From Myxococcota bacterium (GTDB lineage Bacteria; Myxococcota_A; UBA796; UBA9615; JAKLKC01): a DNA stretch of 64,000 nucleotides. The stretch spans positions 46,185-110,184 of the forward strand of contig JAKLKC010000017.1 in NCBI GenBank assembly GCA_023150875.1. Direction: 5' to 3'. Shown here piece after piece: positions 7,840-17,572 of this stretch. Positions within the stretch are counted from its first letter, which is position 1. Each line of letters begins with the position of its first letter. The notes beneath the pieces are model-generated. The model did not search any database. It worked only from the letters and a program-made list of their open reading frames with translations, and had not been told where the DNA came from. Both the position numbers and the translations under genes were made by a program.

Positions 7840-9342
7840 ATGCACCTCGAAAGGGCGGGGCCGGAGACCAGGATGGGCGCTGGGGGGGATCGACTGGACC
7901 AGTGGACGCGGTTCGCTCCCGGGCCCGGCACCGGTCAGGCGCGCTGCCGGGTCCGAGTGGTCCACCGCGCGGTGGACCTGCTCCCCGCCCTGGCGATGGC
8001 GGACGCCCTGAGGGCGGCGGGGTGGGACGCGCTCGCGGACGACGGCGGGGCCCCGGGGACGAGCGGGGCGGGAGGGGGCGACGCGCGGGTGGTGTTCTGG
8101 TCCGCCGCCGCCGAGGACGCCCCCTGGCGCCGCCGCGCCCTCCTGGCGGGAGGGCGGGCGGTCGTCGCCCGGCGGGGTGGGGATCCCCTGCCGGGCGCCG
8201 CGTGCGGGGGAGCGGAGGTGGACGTGGGCGACGGCGACGCCCCCACCGCCACCGGCCTCCTGGCCACCCTCGCCGCCCTGGCCGGGTCCCCCGCCACGGA
8301 GGAGGAGACCGGCCTCGCCCGGCGCGCGGACTCGCTCCGAACGGCCACCCTGGCGGCGTTCCGGTCCGCGGCGGCGGCCGGGGAGGGGGAGGAGGTCCGG
8401 AGGATGGCGCGGGGATCGGGCCCCGCCTGGGACTCCTTCCCCCACTCCCGGGCGGAGGCTGCGGAGGCCCTCGCCGCCCTCGGCCGCGGCGCGGACGCCG
8501 TGGAGGTCGCCACCCTCGGCCTCTCCACCTTCCCCGCCTCGCTGCGCCTGGCCCGGGCGCGGGCGATGGGGCTCGCCGCCTCCGGGCGCGCGGGTGAGGC
8601 GAGGAGGACGCTGGCCCGGGCCGGCCTCTCGCCGCTTCGGGATCCCCGGCTGCTGGCCGCCCTGGGCGGCTCCGACCGGGGGCGAGACCGGTGCGGGGGT
8701 TCCGGCGAGCCCGCCCGCTCCACCCTCCCGCTGGCACCTCGGGTCCTGATGCTCTCCGCCCATCCGCCCCGGAAGGCGCCGCCCTTCGCCGACGTGGAGG
8801 CGAGGGCGATCGGCGAGGCGCTGGAGCGGGGCGCCGGGCCCGGGGCGATCCCCCTGTTCACCGCCTGGGCGGCGACCCTCCCCGATCTCCGCCGGGACCT
8901 GTCCCGCCATGCCCCCGGCGTCGTCCACTTCGCCGGCCACGGCGACACCGACGGCCGGCTCCACCTGGTGCGGGAGGACGGCGGGGCGCACCCCGTCCCC
9001 CCGCCGGTCCTGGCCTCGCTGTTCGCCGAGGCCGGGCGGAGCGTCGGGCTGGTGGTGCTCAGCGCCTGCTACCTCGAGGTCGCCGCCCGGGCCCTGTCCG
9101 ACGTGGTCCCGTTCGCCATCGGCATGGCGGCGTGGACCCCCGCCGCCGCCGGGATCGCCTTCTCCGCCGCGCTCCACCGGGCCCTGGCCGCGGGCTGCTC
9201 GGTCCGGGACGCCTTCGACCACGCCCGGGGGGAGCTGGCGGCGGTGCTGCCGGAGCGGGCGGACCTGCCCCGCCTGTACCACCGCGGGGACGTCGATCCC
9301 GCGTCGGCGCGCCTGTCCCTCGGCGTGGGGGCCTCCCCGTGA
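7840..9342 (+). CDS. TIR-like / TPR-like / CHAT caspase-family protein
   Basis: A 500-residue protein with three parts. Residues about 37-148 alternate strands and helices in a way that resembles a degenerate TIR fold (RVRVVHR at the first strand, RVVFWSAAAEDAPW mid-domain); this call is tentative. Residues about 155-275 are Ala-rich helical pairs like TPRs. Residues about 300-490 form a CHAT (caspase-like) protease domain with the catalytic dyad His367 in HFAGHGD and Cys410 in LVVLSACYLEVA. An alternative start at ATG 7873 has a better ribosome site (GGAGACCAGG). The stop overlaps the GTG of the downstream kinase gene (GTGA), so the two are coupled. CHAT proteins are often effectors of bacterial self-killing or proteolytic signalling systems. 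Confidence 0.8.
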   Translation: MHLERAGPETRMGAGGDRLDQWTRFAPGPGTGQARCRVRVVHRAVDLLPALAMADALRAAGWDALADDGGAPGTSGAGGGDARVVFWSAAAEDAPWRRRALLAGGRAVVARRGGDPLPGAACGGAEVDVGDGDAPTATGLLATLAALAGSPATEEETGLARRADSLRTATLAAFRSAAAAGEGEEVRRMARGSGPAWDSFPHSRAEAAEALAALGRGADAVEVATLGLSTFPASLRLARARAMGLAASGRAGEARRTLARAGLSPLRDPRLLAALGGSDRGRDRCGGSGEPARSTLPLAPRVLMLSAHPPRKAPPFADVEARAIGEALERGAGPGAIPLFTAWAATLPDLRRDLSRHAPGVVHFAGHGDTDGRLHLVREDGGAHPVPPPVLASLFAEAGRSVGLVVLSACYLEVAARALSDVVPFAIGMAAWTPAAAGIAFSAALHRALAAGCSVRDAFDHARGELAAVLPERADLPRLYHRGDVDPASARLSLGVGASP

Positions 9343-12300
9343 TCCCCGGCGCCGTCCTGGAGGGGCGGTTCCAGGTGGTGAGCCGGATCGCCGAGGGAGG
9401 CCACGGCGCCGTGTGGCGGGGACTGGACCTCCGCACCGAAGAGCCGGTGGCGCTGAAGTTCCTGAGGAACCCCACTCCGCGGCTGGTGGCGGCCTTCTAC
9501 GAGGAGTACCGCGCGCTGGCTTCCCTGAAGCACCCCCTCGTCGTCAGCGCCATCGCCTTCCGCCCGTCCGAGTTCGGCCCGGTCCTCGCCATGGAGCTGG
9601 TGGACGGCTCGCCCATCAACGACGCCGTGGGCGCCCCCCGGACCGCGGGGAGGATCGGGCAGGTGCCCGACCGGGGCGCGGGCTCGTGGGAGCGGGTCCG
9701 GTCCCCCCTCGTCCAGCTCCTGGGCGCCCTCGCCGACATCCACGACCTGGGCCTCGTGCACCGGGACATCAAGCCCGGCAACGTCTTCGTGGACAAGCGG
9801 GGCACGGTCCGCCTCCTGGACTTCGGGCTGGCCTGGTTCGACGACGACTTCCTGGACGCCTCCCAGTCCTTCGACCCCATGGGCACCATCGGCTACAGCG
9901 CCCCCGAGGTCCTGGGCGGCAAGTCGCCGGGTCCCCACTCCGACCTGTACTCCGTCGGCGTGATCCTGTGGGAGCTCCTGGTCGGGCGGCGTCCGTTCCG
10001 CGCCCAGGGGATCGCCGCCATGATCAACGAGCAGCGCCTGGGGCCCCCCCGAGCCCTCCGGATCCTCCGGCCCGACCTGCCCGCCGCCGTCGACGACCTG
10101 ATCCAGCGCCTGCTCATGCCCGATCCCCATGAGCGGGTGGGGAGCGCGGCCGAGGCGCTGCGGCTGCTCCGGGAGGGCGGCCTGTTGGGCGGCCTGCGGC
10201 TGTCGCGGCTCCCCTCCCGGCGGGGAGTCTTCCGCGCCTCCCCTCCCCTGCCGCCGGTGGGGCGGGAGGACGAGCTGGCGACCCTCCACGCCGCCGCGGA
10301 CCTCGCGGAGGCCGGGCGCCCCGCGGTGGCGGTGGTCCATGGTGAGGCGGGGATCGGGAAGTCCTGGCTCCTGGAGCAGGCCCTGACCTCCCTCCGCCGC
10401 CGCGGCTTCCTCGCCGCCGGGCACCCCGGGATCTCACCGCTCCGGGGGCCCCACGGCCTTCTGGAGGCGGCGCTGCGGCGCCTCGTCGCGTCCGTGGGGT
10501 GCGAGACCGGTACCAGCGCCTACGGCGAGTTGGTGGCGGCCCTCGTCGGGACGGGCGGGGCGTCCACCATGGGCGCGGCCCCGAGGGCCGACGATCCGGT
10601 CCCTCCGCCTCCCGACCTCCAGGCGGCGCGGCTGTCGGCGTACGAGGGGGTGGTCCGCCTCGTCCGCGACGTCGGGCGGAGCGGTCCCGTCGCGGTGGTC
10701 TTCGACCAGCTCCACCACGCCGACGGGGCGGTGGTGGACCTGCTGCGCCACCTCGCCGTCTCCCTCCTCGAGGGAGAGGGGGTGCCCGTCCTGCTCCTCC
10801 TGGGGACTCGGGACGCGGGGATGGCCCGCTGGCCGGAGCTTCGCCTCGCCCGGGAGCGGGGCGTGGCCCTGCGGATGGCGCCGCTGTCGCGCCGGGACCT
10901 GGTGGGCCTCTTCGAGACCGAGCCCACCCTGGCCGCCGAGAGGCGGCGCGCCGCCGAGAGGCTGCACGCCGAGAGCGGCGGGGTCCCCGGTGTCGCCCAG
11001 GGCGTCCTGGACCGCTGGTGCCGCCGTGCCCTGGTGCGCCGCACCGTGGCCGGCATCGACCTGACCCGCAGGTTCTTCGCCGACGATTGGGACGCCTCCG
11101 CCGTCCCCGGCGCGCGGGCGCCGTCCCCGTCGGTGGTCGGGCTGGTGGAGGACCAGCTCCAGGCCCTGCCCGAGCCGGCGCGCCGCGTGGCGCCCCACCT
11201 GGCGGTCCTCAGGCCCGGCGCGGACTACGAGACGATCCGGGGCGTGCTGGACGCGCCGGACTGGGACCTGATCGCCGCCCTGGACGCCCTGGTGGAGGAG
11301 GGGCTCCTCGCGGAGGAGATCGAGAGGGGGAGGCCGGTCTATCGCTTCGTCCACCCCCAGCTCGCCGAGCAACTGGAGCTGCGGGTGCCGGGGCCGGAGA
11401 GGGCCGCGCTGCACCGCCGGGCGGCGGCCGTGATCCGGGCGGGGACCCTCGGAGGGCCGGGGGGGCCCGTCCGGATCGCCGCCCACCTGAGGGACGGCGG
11501 CGAGCATGGCGAGGCGGCGCGATGGTACCTGCGGGAGGCCCAGGAGGCGCGGGCACGCCAGGCCCGGGACGCCGCCGTGGCGGCGCTGCGCTCCGCCGCC
11601 GACTGCGCGGCCGCCGCCGGCGCTCGGAGCCTCCGGGCGCGGGCCTTGGACCAGATCTGCGAGGAGGCCCGCGCCACCGCCCGCTGGCAGGTGGGTCTCG
11701 ATGCCGCCGAGGCGCTGGCCGGCCTCGCGCGGGAGGCCGAGGATCCCGAGTTGGAGGCGAAGGCCGCCGTCTGGGCGGGGACGATGCGGATCTCCATGGG
11801 GGAGTTGGACCATGCCGAGGCGTGCCTGCGCCACGCCGTCGCCCTCGCCCCGCCGGGGTGCCCCGTGGGGGCCGACGGCCTGATGCGCCTGGCGCAGGTG
11901 CTGGTCCGGCTGAGCAGGGCCGGGGAGGCGGTGCAGTTGCTGGACGCGGCGGCGGACGTCTTCGCCGCCGCCGGGGACGCCGTCGGGGAGGCCCGGGCCC
12001 TGAACAACCGGGGACTGCTCGCCTTCCACATGGGGGAGCACCTGGACGCCCGCCAGAGGCTGGAGTCCCTGCTGACCCGCCCCCTCCCTCCGTGGCTGAG
12101 GGCTCAGGTGGAGACCAACCTCGCCCTGGCGCTGCGGGAGGTGGGGGATCCCGGCGAGTCGCTGGCGCTGCTGGAGCGGGTGGTCGCGTACCACGAGGCC
12201 GCCGGCAACCTGACGGACTACACCCACAGCTTCGGCACCCTCTCGTGGCAGCAGGCGAGGGCCGGCCTCGGCCTGCCGGCGCACTTCGACGAGACCCTCG

Positions 12301-12806
12301 CCTTCGCCCGGCGGGCGGGCCTGCCGGCGACGGAGGCGATGCTCCTCCTCGCCCGCGCCCGCGCCGGGGGTGCCGACGGACGGCCGGCGTCGGCGGAGCG
12401 GGACGCCCGCAGGGCCCATCGGATCTACGAGAAGACGGGCCAGGGGGTGCAGGCCTGCGTCGCCCGCATGGAGCTCGCGCGGATCGCCCTGGAGCAGAAC
12501 CCCGCCCAGGCCCTCGCCCACGCGGCGCAGGCGGTGGAACGGATGCCCGCGGGCACCTCACCCTCCCTCGCCTGGCAGGTGCTGGGCCTGGCGGCTCGGG
12601 TGGCCCGGCGGGCCCGCAGCGAGGACCGCGCCGACACGTGGGCCATCGACGCGAGGGAGAGGCTGGTGACGGCGATGCGGCGGGTCCTGGGTCCCGATCC
12701 CGAGCGGGGGGCGGTGGAGGCGGAGCTCCTCCGGACGAGGGACCTTGTGGAGGCCCGGGAGCTGATCGACCCGGAGGGGCTCCTGGCGGCCCTCGCCCGG
12801 CGGTGA
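9339..12806 (+). CDS. Ser/Thr protein kinase with AAA-type ATPase and TPR tail
   Basis: An 1155-residue protein. A PknB-like kinase domain fills about residues 1-280: Gly-rich loop IAEGGHGAVW (18-26), Lys40, HRDIKPGN at 141-148, DFG at 161-163 and APE at about 188-190, so it should be active. A STAND/AAA_16-type ATPase follows, with Walker A GEAGIGKS at 335-342 and a Walker B-like VAVVFDQLHHAD. The last 500 residues are TPR-like helical repeats. This layout matches PknK-like and myxobacterial regulator kinases. The GTG start overlaps the CHAT gene stop. By inference it senses a signal through the TPR/ATPase part and controls, by phosphorylation or binding, the CHAT protein. Confidence 0.9.
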   Translation: MIPGAVLEGRFQVVSRIAEGGHGAVWRGLDLRTEEPVALKFLRNPTPRLVAAFYEEYRALASLKHPLVVSAIAFRPSEFGPVLAMELVDGSPINDAVGAPRTAGRIGQVPDRGAGSWERVRSPLVQLLGALADIHDLGLVHRDIKPGNVFVDKRGTVRLLDFGLAWFDDDFLDASQSFDPMGTIGYSAPEVLGGKSPGPHSDLYSVGVILWELLVGRRPFRAQGIAAMINEQRLGPPRALRILRPDLPAAVDDLIQRLLMPDPHERVGSAAEALRLLREGGLLGGLRLSRLPSRRGVFRASPPLPPVGREDELATLHAAADLAEAGRPAVAVVHGEAGIGKSWLLEQALTSLRRRGFLAAGHPGISPLRGPHGLLEAALRRLVASVGCETGTSAYGELVAALVGTGGASTMGAAPRADDPVPPPPDLQAARLSAYEGVVRLVRDVGRSGPVAVVFDQLHHADGAVVDLLRHLAVSLLEGEGVPVLLLLGTRDAGMARWPELRLARERGVALRMAPLSRRDLVGLFETEPTLAAERRRAAERLHAESGGVPGVAQGVLDRWCRRALVRRTVAGIDLTRRFFADDWDASAVPGARAPSPSVVGLVEDQLQALPEPARRVAPHLAVLRPGADYETIRGVLDAPDWDLIAALDALVEEGLLAEEIERGRPVYRFVHPQLAEQLELRVPGPERAALHRRAAAVIRAGTLGGPGGPVRIAAHLRDGGEHGEAARWYLREAQEARARQARDAAVAALRSAADCAAAAGARSLRARALDQICEEARATARWQVGLDAAEALAGLAREAEDPELEAKAAVWAGTMRISMGELDHAEACLRHAVALAPPGCPVGADGLMRLAQVLVRLSRAGEAVQLLDAAADVFAAAGDAVGEARALNNRGLLAFHMGEHLDARQRLESLLTRPLPPWLRAQVETNLALALREVGDPGESLALLERVVAYHEAAGNLTDYTHSFGTLSWQQARAGLGLPAHFDETLAFARRAGLPATEAMLLLARARAGGADGRPASAERDARRAHRIYEKTGQGVQACVARMELARIALEQNPAQALAHAAQAVERMPAGTSPSLAWQVLGLAARVARRARSEDRADTWAIDARERLVTAMRRVLGPDPERGAVEAELLRTRDLVEARELIDPEGLLAALARR

Positions 12807-12811
12807 CGCCG

Positions 12812-12827
12812 CGGGGCGAGGGCCCCG
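12812..12827. terminator. Short GC hairpin between convergent genes
   Basis: CGGGGC-GAGG-GCCCCG forms a 6-bp stem with a 4-base loop in the 27-bp gap between the kinase stop and the stop of the opposing small gene. There is no T-tract, so it is only a candidate bidirectional terminator. Confidence 0.35.
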
Positions 12828-12833
12828 TCGTCG

Positions 12834-13205
12834 CTACCAGTCGGTCTTCTCGGCCCCCACCGCCTGCTTGAAGTAGATCTTCGGGGTCACGCCCTGGGGG
12901 AAGCCGACGTCGGACTTCCAGTCCTGGTAGATGGCCTTGGCGTTGGCGTCCCGCTGGGCCAGCGTCGAGGCGTCGATGCTGGTGGAGGAGCCCGTGTAGC
13001 GGACCCAGGTGAGGGCCGCCGGGTGCGCCTCGTCGATGGCGATCCACGTCTCGACCTTCATGGTGTCGTGCTCGTACCACATCTCGACGAAGCCCCGCAC
13101 CACGTCGCTGGAGTCCCTGAGGCTCCAGGCGCCTTCGAGGTAGTCCCCCCGACCCGCCTCCTCCAGCGCGTCCATGATCGGCCTGGCCAGCGTCTTGGTG
13201 TCCAT
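12834..13205 (-). CDS. Conserved-looking hypothetical protein, 123 residues
   Basis: A cytosolic-looking protein with no signal peptide, no membrane segment and few Cys. I do not recognise the family. Mixed alpha/beta composition with several Trp residues (GAWSL, EMWYEHD, VETWIAID, LTWVRY) suggests a compact ligand-binding fold. ATG 13205 is chosen over an in-frame GTG 27 bases upstream because GGAGG lies about nine bases before it. It is convergent with the kinase gene and downstream of typA on the same strand with a 99-bp gap, so it probably has its own promoter. Confidence 0.7.
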   Translation of the reverse strand: MDTKTLARPIMDALEEAGRGDYLEGAWSLRDSSDVVRGFVEMWYEHDTMKVETWIAIDEAHPAALTWVRYTGSSTSIDASTLAQRDANAKAIYQDWKSDVGFPQGVTPKIYFKQAVGAEKTDW

Positions 13206-13304
13206 GTCCGGTGTCCTCCGCGCGGGACCCACTGCCCCACTGAGGAGATGAACGCCGGTTGCACCGCCGATTAAGAAAGAACGTCGAAGACTCCTCGTTC
13301 CGGG

Positions 13305-15128
13305 TCAGTCGTCCTCCCGCGCCGACCGCACCGACCGCTGGTTGGCGGGGAGGACCCGCTTGCGGAGGCGGATGCTCTTGGGGGTGACCTCCACCAGCTC
13401 GTCCTCGCGGATGAACTCGATGGCGGTCTCGAGGTTGGTGGGGACGGGGGGGCTGAGACGGATGTTCTCGTCCTTGCCAGCGGCGCGCATGTTGGTCAGC
13501 TTCTTCTCGCGGGTGACGTTCACGTTGAGGTCCGTGTCCCGCGAGTTCTCGCCGACGATCATCCCCTCGTACACCTCGGTGCCCGGCCCCACGAACAGGG
13601 AGCCCCGGGGCTGGAGGTGGAACAGGGCGTAGGGCGTCGTGGTGCCCTGGCGGTCGGAGACCATCGAGCCGCTCTCGCGGAAGGGGATGTGCCCGGTCCA
13701 CGGCTCCCAGCCGCCGAACAGCGTGTTCATGATCCCCTGGCCGCGGGTGTTGTTGAGGAACTCGCTCCGGAACCCGATGAGGCCGCGGCTGGGGACGGAG
13801 AACTCCAGGCGCAACCGCCCCGAGCCCATGTCCTTCATCTCCTGCATGCGGCCCTTGCGGAGCGCCAGGGCCTGGGAGATCACCCCCATGAACTCCGCCG
13901 GGACGTCCAGCGTGAGCATCTCCATGGGCTCGTGGACCTTCCCGTCGATCTCCCGGGTGACCACCTGGGGCTTGCTGACCATCAGCTCGTACCCCTCCCG
14001 CCGCATCATCTCGATGAGGATGGAGATCTGCAGCTCCCCCCGGCCGACCACCTTGAACTGGTCGGGGCTCTCGGTGTCCTCGACCCTCAGGCTCACGTTG
14101 CCCAGCAACTCCTTCTGGAGGCGGTCCCGCAGGTTCCGGCTGGTGACGTACTTGCCCTCCTTCCCCGCGAAGGGCCCGTTGTTGACCGAGAAGACCACCG
14201 CGATGGTGGGCTCGTCGATCTGGAGCCTGGGGAGGGGGGCCGGCCGGTCCAGCGGGGTGAGGGTGTCGCCGATGGACAGGGCCTCGATGCCCGCCACGGC
14301 GATGATGTCACCGGCGGTGGCCTGGGGGACCTCGACCCTCTTGAGCCCCTCGTAGGTGTAGAGCAGGCTCACCTTCACCGGCCTCACCCCCTGGGCGGTG
14401 GCGAGGCCCACGGTCTCGCCCTGGCGGACCGTCCCGTTGAACACCCGCCCGATGGCCAGGCGCCCCACGTAGTCGTCGTAGTCGAGGTTGGTCACCAGCA
14501 TCTGGAGGGGTGCCCCCGGATCCCCCTGGGGAGGGGGCAGGCGCTGGACCATCGCCTCGAACAGGGGGCGCAGGTCGGTCCCGGGAGGACCTTCCATGGA
14601 GAGCTGGGCGGTGCCCGCCCGGGCGTTGGTGTACAGGACGGGGAACTCGATCTGCTCGTCCGAGGCCCCGAGCTCGATGAAGAGGTCGTAGACCTCGTTC
14701 ATCACCGCGGGGATCCGCGCGTCGGGGCGGTCGATCTTGTTGATGACCACGATGGGCGTCAGGTTCGCCTCGAGGGCCTTGCGGAGCACGAAGCGGGTCT
14801 GGGGCAGGGGCCCCTCGCTGGCGTCCACGAGGAGCAGCACCCCGTCCACCATCTTGAGGGTCCGCTCCACCTCGCCGCCGAAGTCGGCGTGGCCCGGGGT
14901 GTCCACGATGTTGATCTTGGTGGGCCCGAACCGGACGGCGGTGTTCTTGGCGAGGATGGTGATCCCCCGCTCCCGCTCCAGGTCCATGTTGTCCATGACG
15001 CGCTCCGCCACGTGCTCGTTGGCGCGGAAGGTCCCGGCCTGGCGCAGCAGCGCGTCCACGAGGGTGGTCTTGCCGTGATCGACGTGGGCGATGATCGCCA
15101 CGTTGCGGAAGTGGGCGAGGTCGTGCAT
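13305..15128 (-). CDS. typA: Translational GTPase TypA/BipA
   Basis: A 607-residue ribosome-binding translational GTPase of the EF-G/LepA group. G1 is AHVDHGKT (about residues 14-21), the switch I region includes ERERGITI, G3 is DTPGH and G4 is NKID. EF-Tu domain 2, EF-G-like domains and the BipA-specific C-terminal domain follow in the usual order. Length equals the family norm. The known role is in 50S biogenesis and stress or cold adaptation. It is monocistronic here, with more than 400 bp of noncoding DNA upstream. Confidence 0.97.
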   Translation of the reverse strand: MHDLAHFRNVAIIAHVDHGKTTLVDALLRQAGTFRANEHVAERVMDNMDLERERGITILAKNTAVRFGPTKINIVDTPGHADFGGEVERTLKMVDGVLLLVDASEGPLPQTRFVLRKALEANLTPIVVINKIDRPDARIPAVMNEVYDLFIELGASDEQIEFPVLYTNARAGTAQLSMEGPPGTDLRPLFEAMVQRLPPPQGDPGAPLQMLVTNLDYDDYVGRLAIGRVFNGTVRQGETVGLATAQGVRPVKVSLLYTYEGLKRVEVPQATAGDIIAVAGIEALSIGDTLTPLDRPAPLPRLQIDEPTIAVVFSVNNGPFAGKEGKYVTSRNLRDRLQKELLGNVSLRVEDTESPDQFKVVGRGELQISILIEMMRREGYELMVSKPQVVTREIDGKVHEPMEMLTLDVPAEFMGVISQALALRKGRMQEMKDMGSGRLRLEFSVPSRGLIGFRSEFLNNTRGQGIMNTLFGGWEPWTGHIPFRESGSMVSDRQGTTTPYALFHLQPRGSLFVGPGTEVYEGMIVGENSRDTDLNVNVTREKKLTNMRAAGKDENIRLSPPVPTNLETAIEFIREDELVEVTPKSIRLRKRVLPANQRSVRSAREDD

Positions 15129-15311
15129 GGGCTCTCGATGGGCGGGAGGGGGATCGGCCGGGCATGGAGCCGCGACCGGTGGGCGGGAGGCCGCGCCGCG
15201 GGGTCCCGCCGGGGCCGCGAAGGATAGGCACGCCCGGGCCCGGCGTCAAAGCGGGGCCCTCGATGGGGCGCGCGCGGGGGTGGGCCGGATGGGAGTCCCC
15301 CAGAACGACCG

Positions 15312-15339
15312 AGGCGCGCCCCGGGGCGGGGGCGCGCCT
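15312..15339. terminator. Strong GC hairpin (11-bp stem)
   Basis: AGGCGCGCCCC at 15312-15322 pairs with GGGGCGCGCCT at 15329-15339 around a 6-base loop. It lies about 185 bp upstream of typA and 207 bp past the radical SAM stop, reading leftward. With no T-tract it may be a Rho-independent-like stop for the radical SAM message or a structure in a long typA leader. Confidence 0.35.
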
Positions 15340-15353
15340 GATCGAAGCGCGTC

Positions 15354-15369
15354 GATCTCCGGGGAGATC
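15354..15369. promoter_or_regulatory. Palindrome GATCTCC-GG-GGAGATC
   Basis: A perfect 7-bp inverted repeat with two central bases, beside the larger hairpin upstream of typA. It has the size of a dimeric regulator site; no regulator is assigned. Confidence 0.3.
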
Positions 15370-15545
15370 GTCAGGAGGGCGAAAGAAGGCAGGGCCACCG
15401 CATCCACGTCCGCGACGGCGTCCGCGCGCACAGCATCCGCGATACCACGGCGACTCGAGCCGAACCCGGCCCTGCCTCGAGCGTGGTCGGACGCTACCGC
15501 GCCCGGCGGCGGCGTGTCAAGCGCCCGCGGAGGACGGAGGCGTGG

Positions 15546-17036
15546 TCAGCTCAGGTCCATCTCCTGGTACTGGCCCTCGGGGGCCTGGGCGATCATCTGC
15601 CAGGCGGTGGAGGCCGAGCGGCGCAGCTCCTCCCAGCTCTTCATGCGGCTGACCGCCCGCACCATGTACTTGGGCCGATAGTAGAACCGCAGGTAGGCGA
15701 GCTGGGTGAGCTCCTGGATCTCCGCCTCGGTGAGCTGGCAGTCCGGCCGGGGGATGTACTGGTCCTTGCTCTCGTCGAGGATGTACTCCCGCCAGTAGTC
15801 GACGCCGAACTCCTCCATGAACATCCGGTACATCTCGGTGCCGGGCATGGGGGTGGTCTTGCTGAACTGGGCGTAGTCCAGGTCCAGGTCCAGGGCGAAA
15901 CGGATGGTCTGGCGGACGGTGGCGTGGTCCTCGCCGGGGTTGCCCACCATGAAGTAGCCGAAGGTGTCGATCCCCGCCTTGCGGGTGAGGGCGATGGTCT
16001 CCTTGCACTTCTCGAGGTCCGACGCCTTCAGCAGGGTCCGGAGCACCTGGCGGTTGCCGCTCTCGACGCCGTAGTAGATCCGGATGCAGCCCCCCTTGGC
16101 CATCGCCCGCAGGGTCTCCTCGTTGACGCAGTCGACGCGGGTGCGGGCGGCCCACACGATGTCGAGCCCGCGGCGGTCGATCTCCTCGCAGATCTCGATG
16201 ACCCGGCGCTTCTGGATGGTGAAGGCGGAGTCGAAGAAGTCGAACTCCCGGACGCCGTGCTCCTTCACGGCGAGCTCGATCTCGTCGACCACGTTCTTGG
16301 GGCTGCGGGGGCGGAACCTCAGCCCCCCCTGCTCGCAGAAGATGCAGCGGTAGGGGCAGCCGCGGCTGGTCATCAGGCCCGAGAAGTTCTTGTACTTGCT
16401 GATGAAGGAGTAGTAGAGGCTGTTGTCCTGGAGGTGACGGGCGGGGAAGGGGGCCTCGTCGACGTTGCCCAGCATGGGGGCTTCCGGCGTGACCCGCGGC
16501 TTCCCGTCGGGACCTCGATAGACGATCCCCTTCACCTTCGAGAGGTCGCCGCCCCCCTCCAGGGTCGCCAGGAGCTCCGCCAGGGTCAGCTCCGCCTCGC
16601 CGGTGACGCCGTAGTCGAGGCAGTCGTGGGAGAGGGTCTCGACGGGGTACATGCCCATGTGCACGCCGCCGACGATGGTCGGCACCGGCACCCGGGCCTT
16701 GATCTCCCGGACCCACGAGAGGGTTTGGTAGAAGAGATAGGTGGTGATGGTGTAGCCGATGTAGGAGGGCCCGAACGCCTTGAGGCGGGCCACGGTCTCC
16801 TCCATCGAGAGGTTCTCGGCGTTCACGTCGAGGTACTGCACCTTCGCCCCGGCGGCCTCCAGCAGGCCGGCGACGTAGAGCAGACTCAGGCTCGGGAAGA
16901 CGCCGTAGTTCTCCTTCACCGCCCGGATCCCCGGCTCGTTCTTGATGGCGCCGTAGGGGGGGTAGACGAGGCTGACCTTCAACCCGGCCAGGTCGTACCG
17001 GGTGAGCGACGGGGCGTACTCGTACTTCTTGGGCAT
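15546..17036 (-). CDS. B12-binding-type radical SAM enzyme
   Basis: A 496-residue protein. The N-terminal third (KVSLVYPPYGAI ... YIGYTITTY ... TIVGGVHMGMYP) has the Rossmann-like layout of cobalamin-binding radical SAM enzymes. The radical SAM cluster motif is CPYRCIFC (CxxxCxxC) in SRGCPYRCIFCEQ, followed by FFDSAFT and YYGVESGN, typical of the Elp3/MiaB-like SAM core. ATG 17036 is the first good start; the frame is open upstream only through a TTG. The class includes methyltransferases and cyclases of lipid, hopanoid, bacteriochlorophyll and antibiotic pathways. No pathway neighbour tells which applies here. Confidence 0.85.
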   Translation of the reverse strand: MPKKYEYAPSLTRYDLAGLKVSLVYPPYGAIKNEPGIRAVKENYGVFPSLSLLYVAGLLEAAGAKVQYLDVNAENLSMEETVARLKAFGPSYIGYTITTYLFYQTLSWVREIKARVPVPTIVGGVHMGMYPVETLSHDCLDYGVTGEAELTLAELLATLEGGGDLSKVKGIVYRGPDGKPRVTPEAPMLGNVDEAPFPARHLQDNSLYYSFISKYKNFSGLMTSRGCPYRCIFCEQGGLRFRPRSPKNVVDEIELAVKEHGVREFDFFDSAFTIQKRRVIEICEEIDRRGLDIVWAARTRVDCVNEETLRAMAKGGCIRIYYGVESGNRQVLRTLLKASDLEKCKETIALTRKAGIDTFGYFMVGNPGEDHATVRQTIRFALDLDLDYAQFSKTTPMPGTEMYRMFMEEFGVDYWREYILDESKDQYIPRPDCQLTEAEIQELTQLAYLRFYYRPKYMVRAVSRMKSWEELRRSASTAWQMIAQAPEGQYQEMDLS

Positions 17037-17386
17037 CGCGGGCGGCCTCGGCTGCCGGAGCGGCAAGAGGGGAGGGCTCCGCCGACGCGCCGGGAATCCC
17101 GCGCATCGGCACGCCGGTCACGATAGCCGGGCCCCGTCCGGGATGGCAACCGAGGGCTCCGCCCCCTCCGGAGGGGGCCGCGGGGCTCGTGGCGGCGATG
17201 CCCGGCCTTGCGTTGGGTGAGGCCGACACCGCGGGGGGTGGAGGGCCACCCGGTCGGGCACCTTCGACCGCGAGGCGCGGCGCGCGTCGGCCTGGCGGCC
17301 CTTCCATTCCTGGCGAGGGGCGCCGCGGGGCACATCGGGCTTCCGCACGCCCCGCGGGCGATGCGCCGTGGTGATAGCCTGCTTCC
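17037..17386. other. 350-bp divergent intergenic region
   Basis: This lies between the divergent radical SAM gene and the small lipoprotein-like reading frame. No gene is supported. The only marked structure is the 18-bp palindrome at 17161-17178. Confidence 0.6.
17161..17178. promoter_or_regulatory. Perfect 18-bp palindrome
   Basis: GCCCCCTCCGGAGGGGGC is self-complementary over all 18 bases and lies midway in the divergent region. It may be an operator or a cruciform/hairpin; its GC-only make-up means chance is not excluded in this genome. Confidence 0.3.
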
Positions 17387-17572
17387 ATGCGCCGCCTTCA
17401 CCTCGCCGCGCCCCTCCTCGTCCTCGCCACCTCCTGCGACGAACGCCTGCGGACGGACAGCGGGAGGATCGGGGTGGAGGTCCCGGACCTCCAGCCGGCG
17501 GAGGAGGGCGACGTCGCGCCGGTCTCGCCGCGTTGCTCCGCCCGGAGAGGCGTCCTATCATCGGCTCCATGA
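17387..17572 (+). pseudogene. Truncated lipoprotein fragment (signal peptide and lipobox only)
   Basis: A 61-residue frame opens with a clean lipoprotein signal (MRRLHLAAPLLVLATSC, Cys17) and about 30 residues resembling the start of choice-of-anchor-type surface lipoproteins, then runs into basic junk and stops. Its TGA overlaps the ATG of the next small gene (ATGA). I read it as the remnant 5' end of a larger lipoprotein gene cut off where the nucleotidyltransferase pair begins. It could instead be a real tiny lipoprotein in a three-gene operon. No clear ribosome site is seen. Confidence 0.4.

Larger units (their letters stand above)
15129..15545. other. 417-bp noncoding region upstream of typA
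   Basis: No convincing gene is seen. It holds the typA leader/promoter and the end of the radical SAM transcription unit. Two inverted repeats stand out: an 11-bp stem at 15312-15339 and a 7-bp palindrome at 15354-15369. Both are listed separately. Confidence 0.6.
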
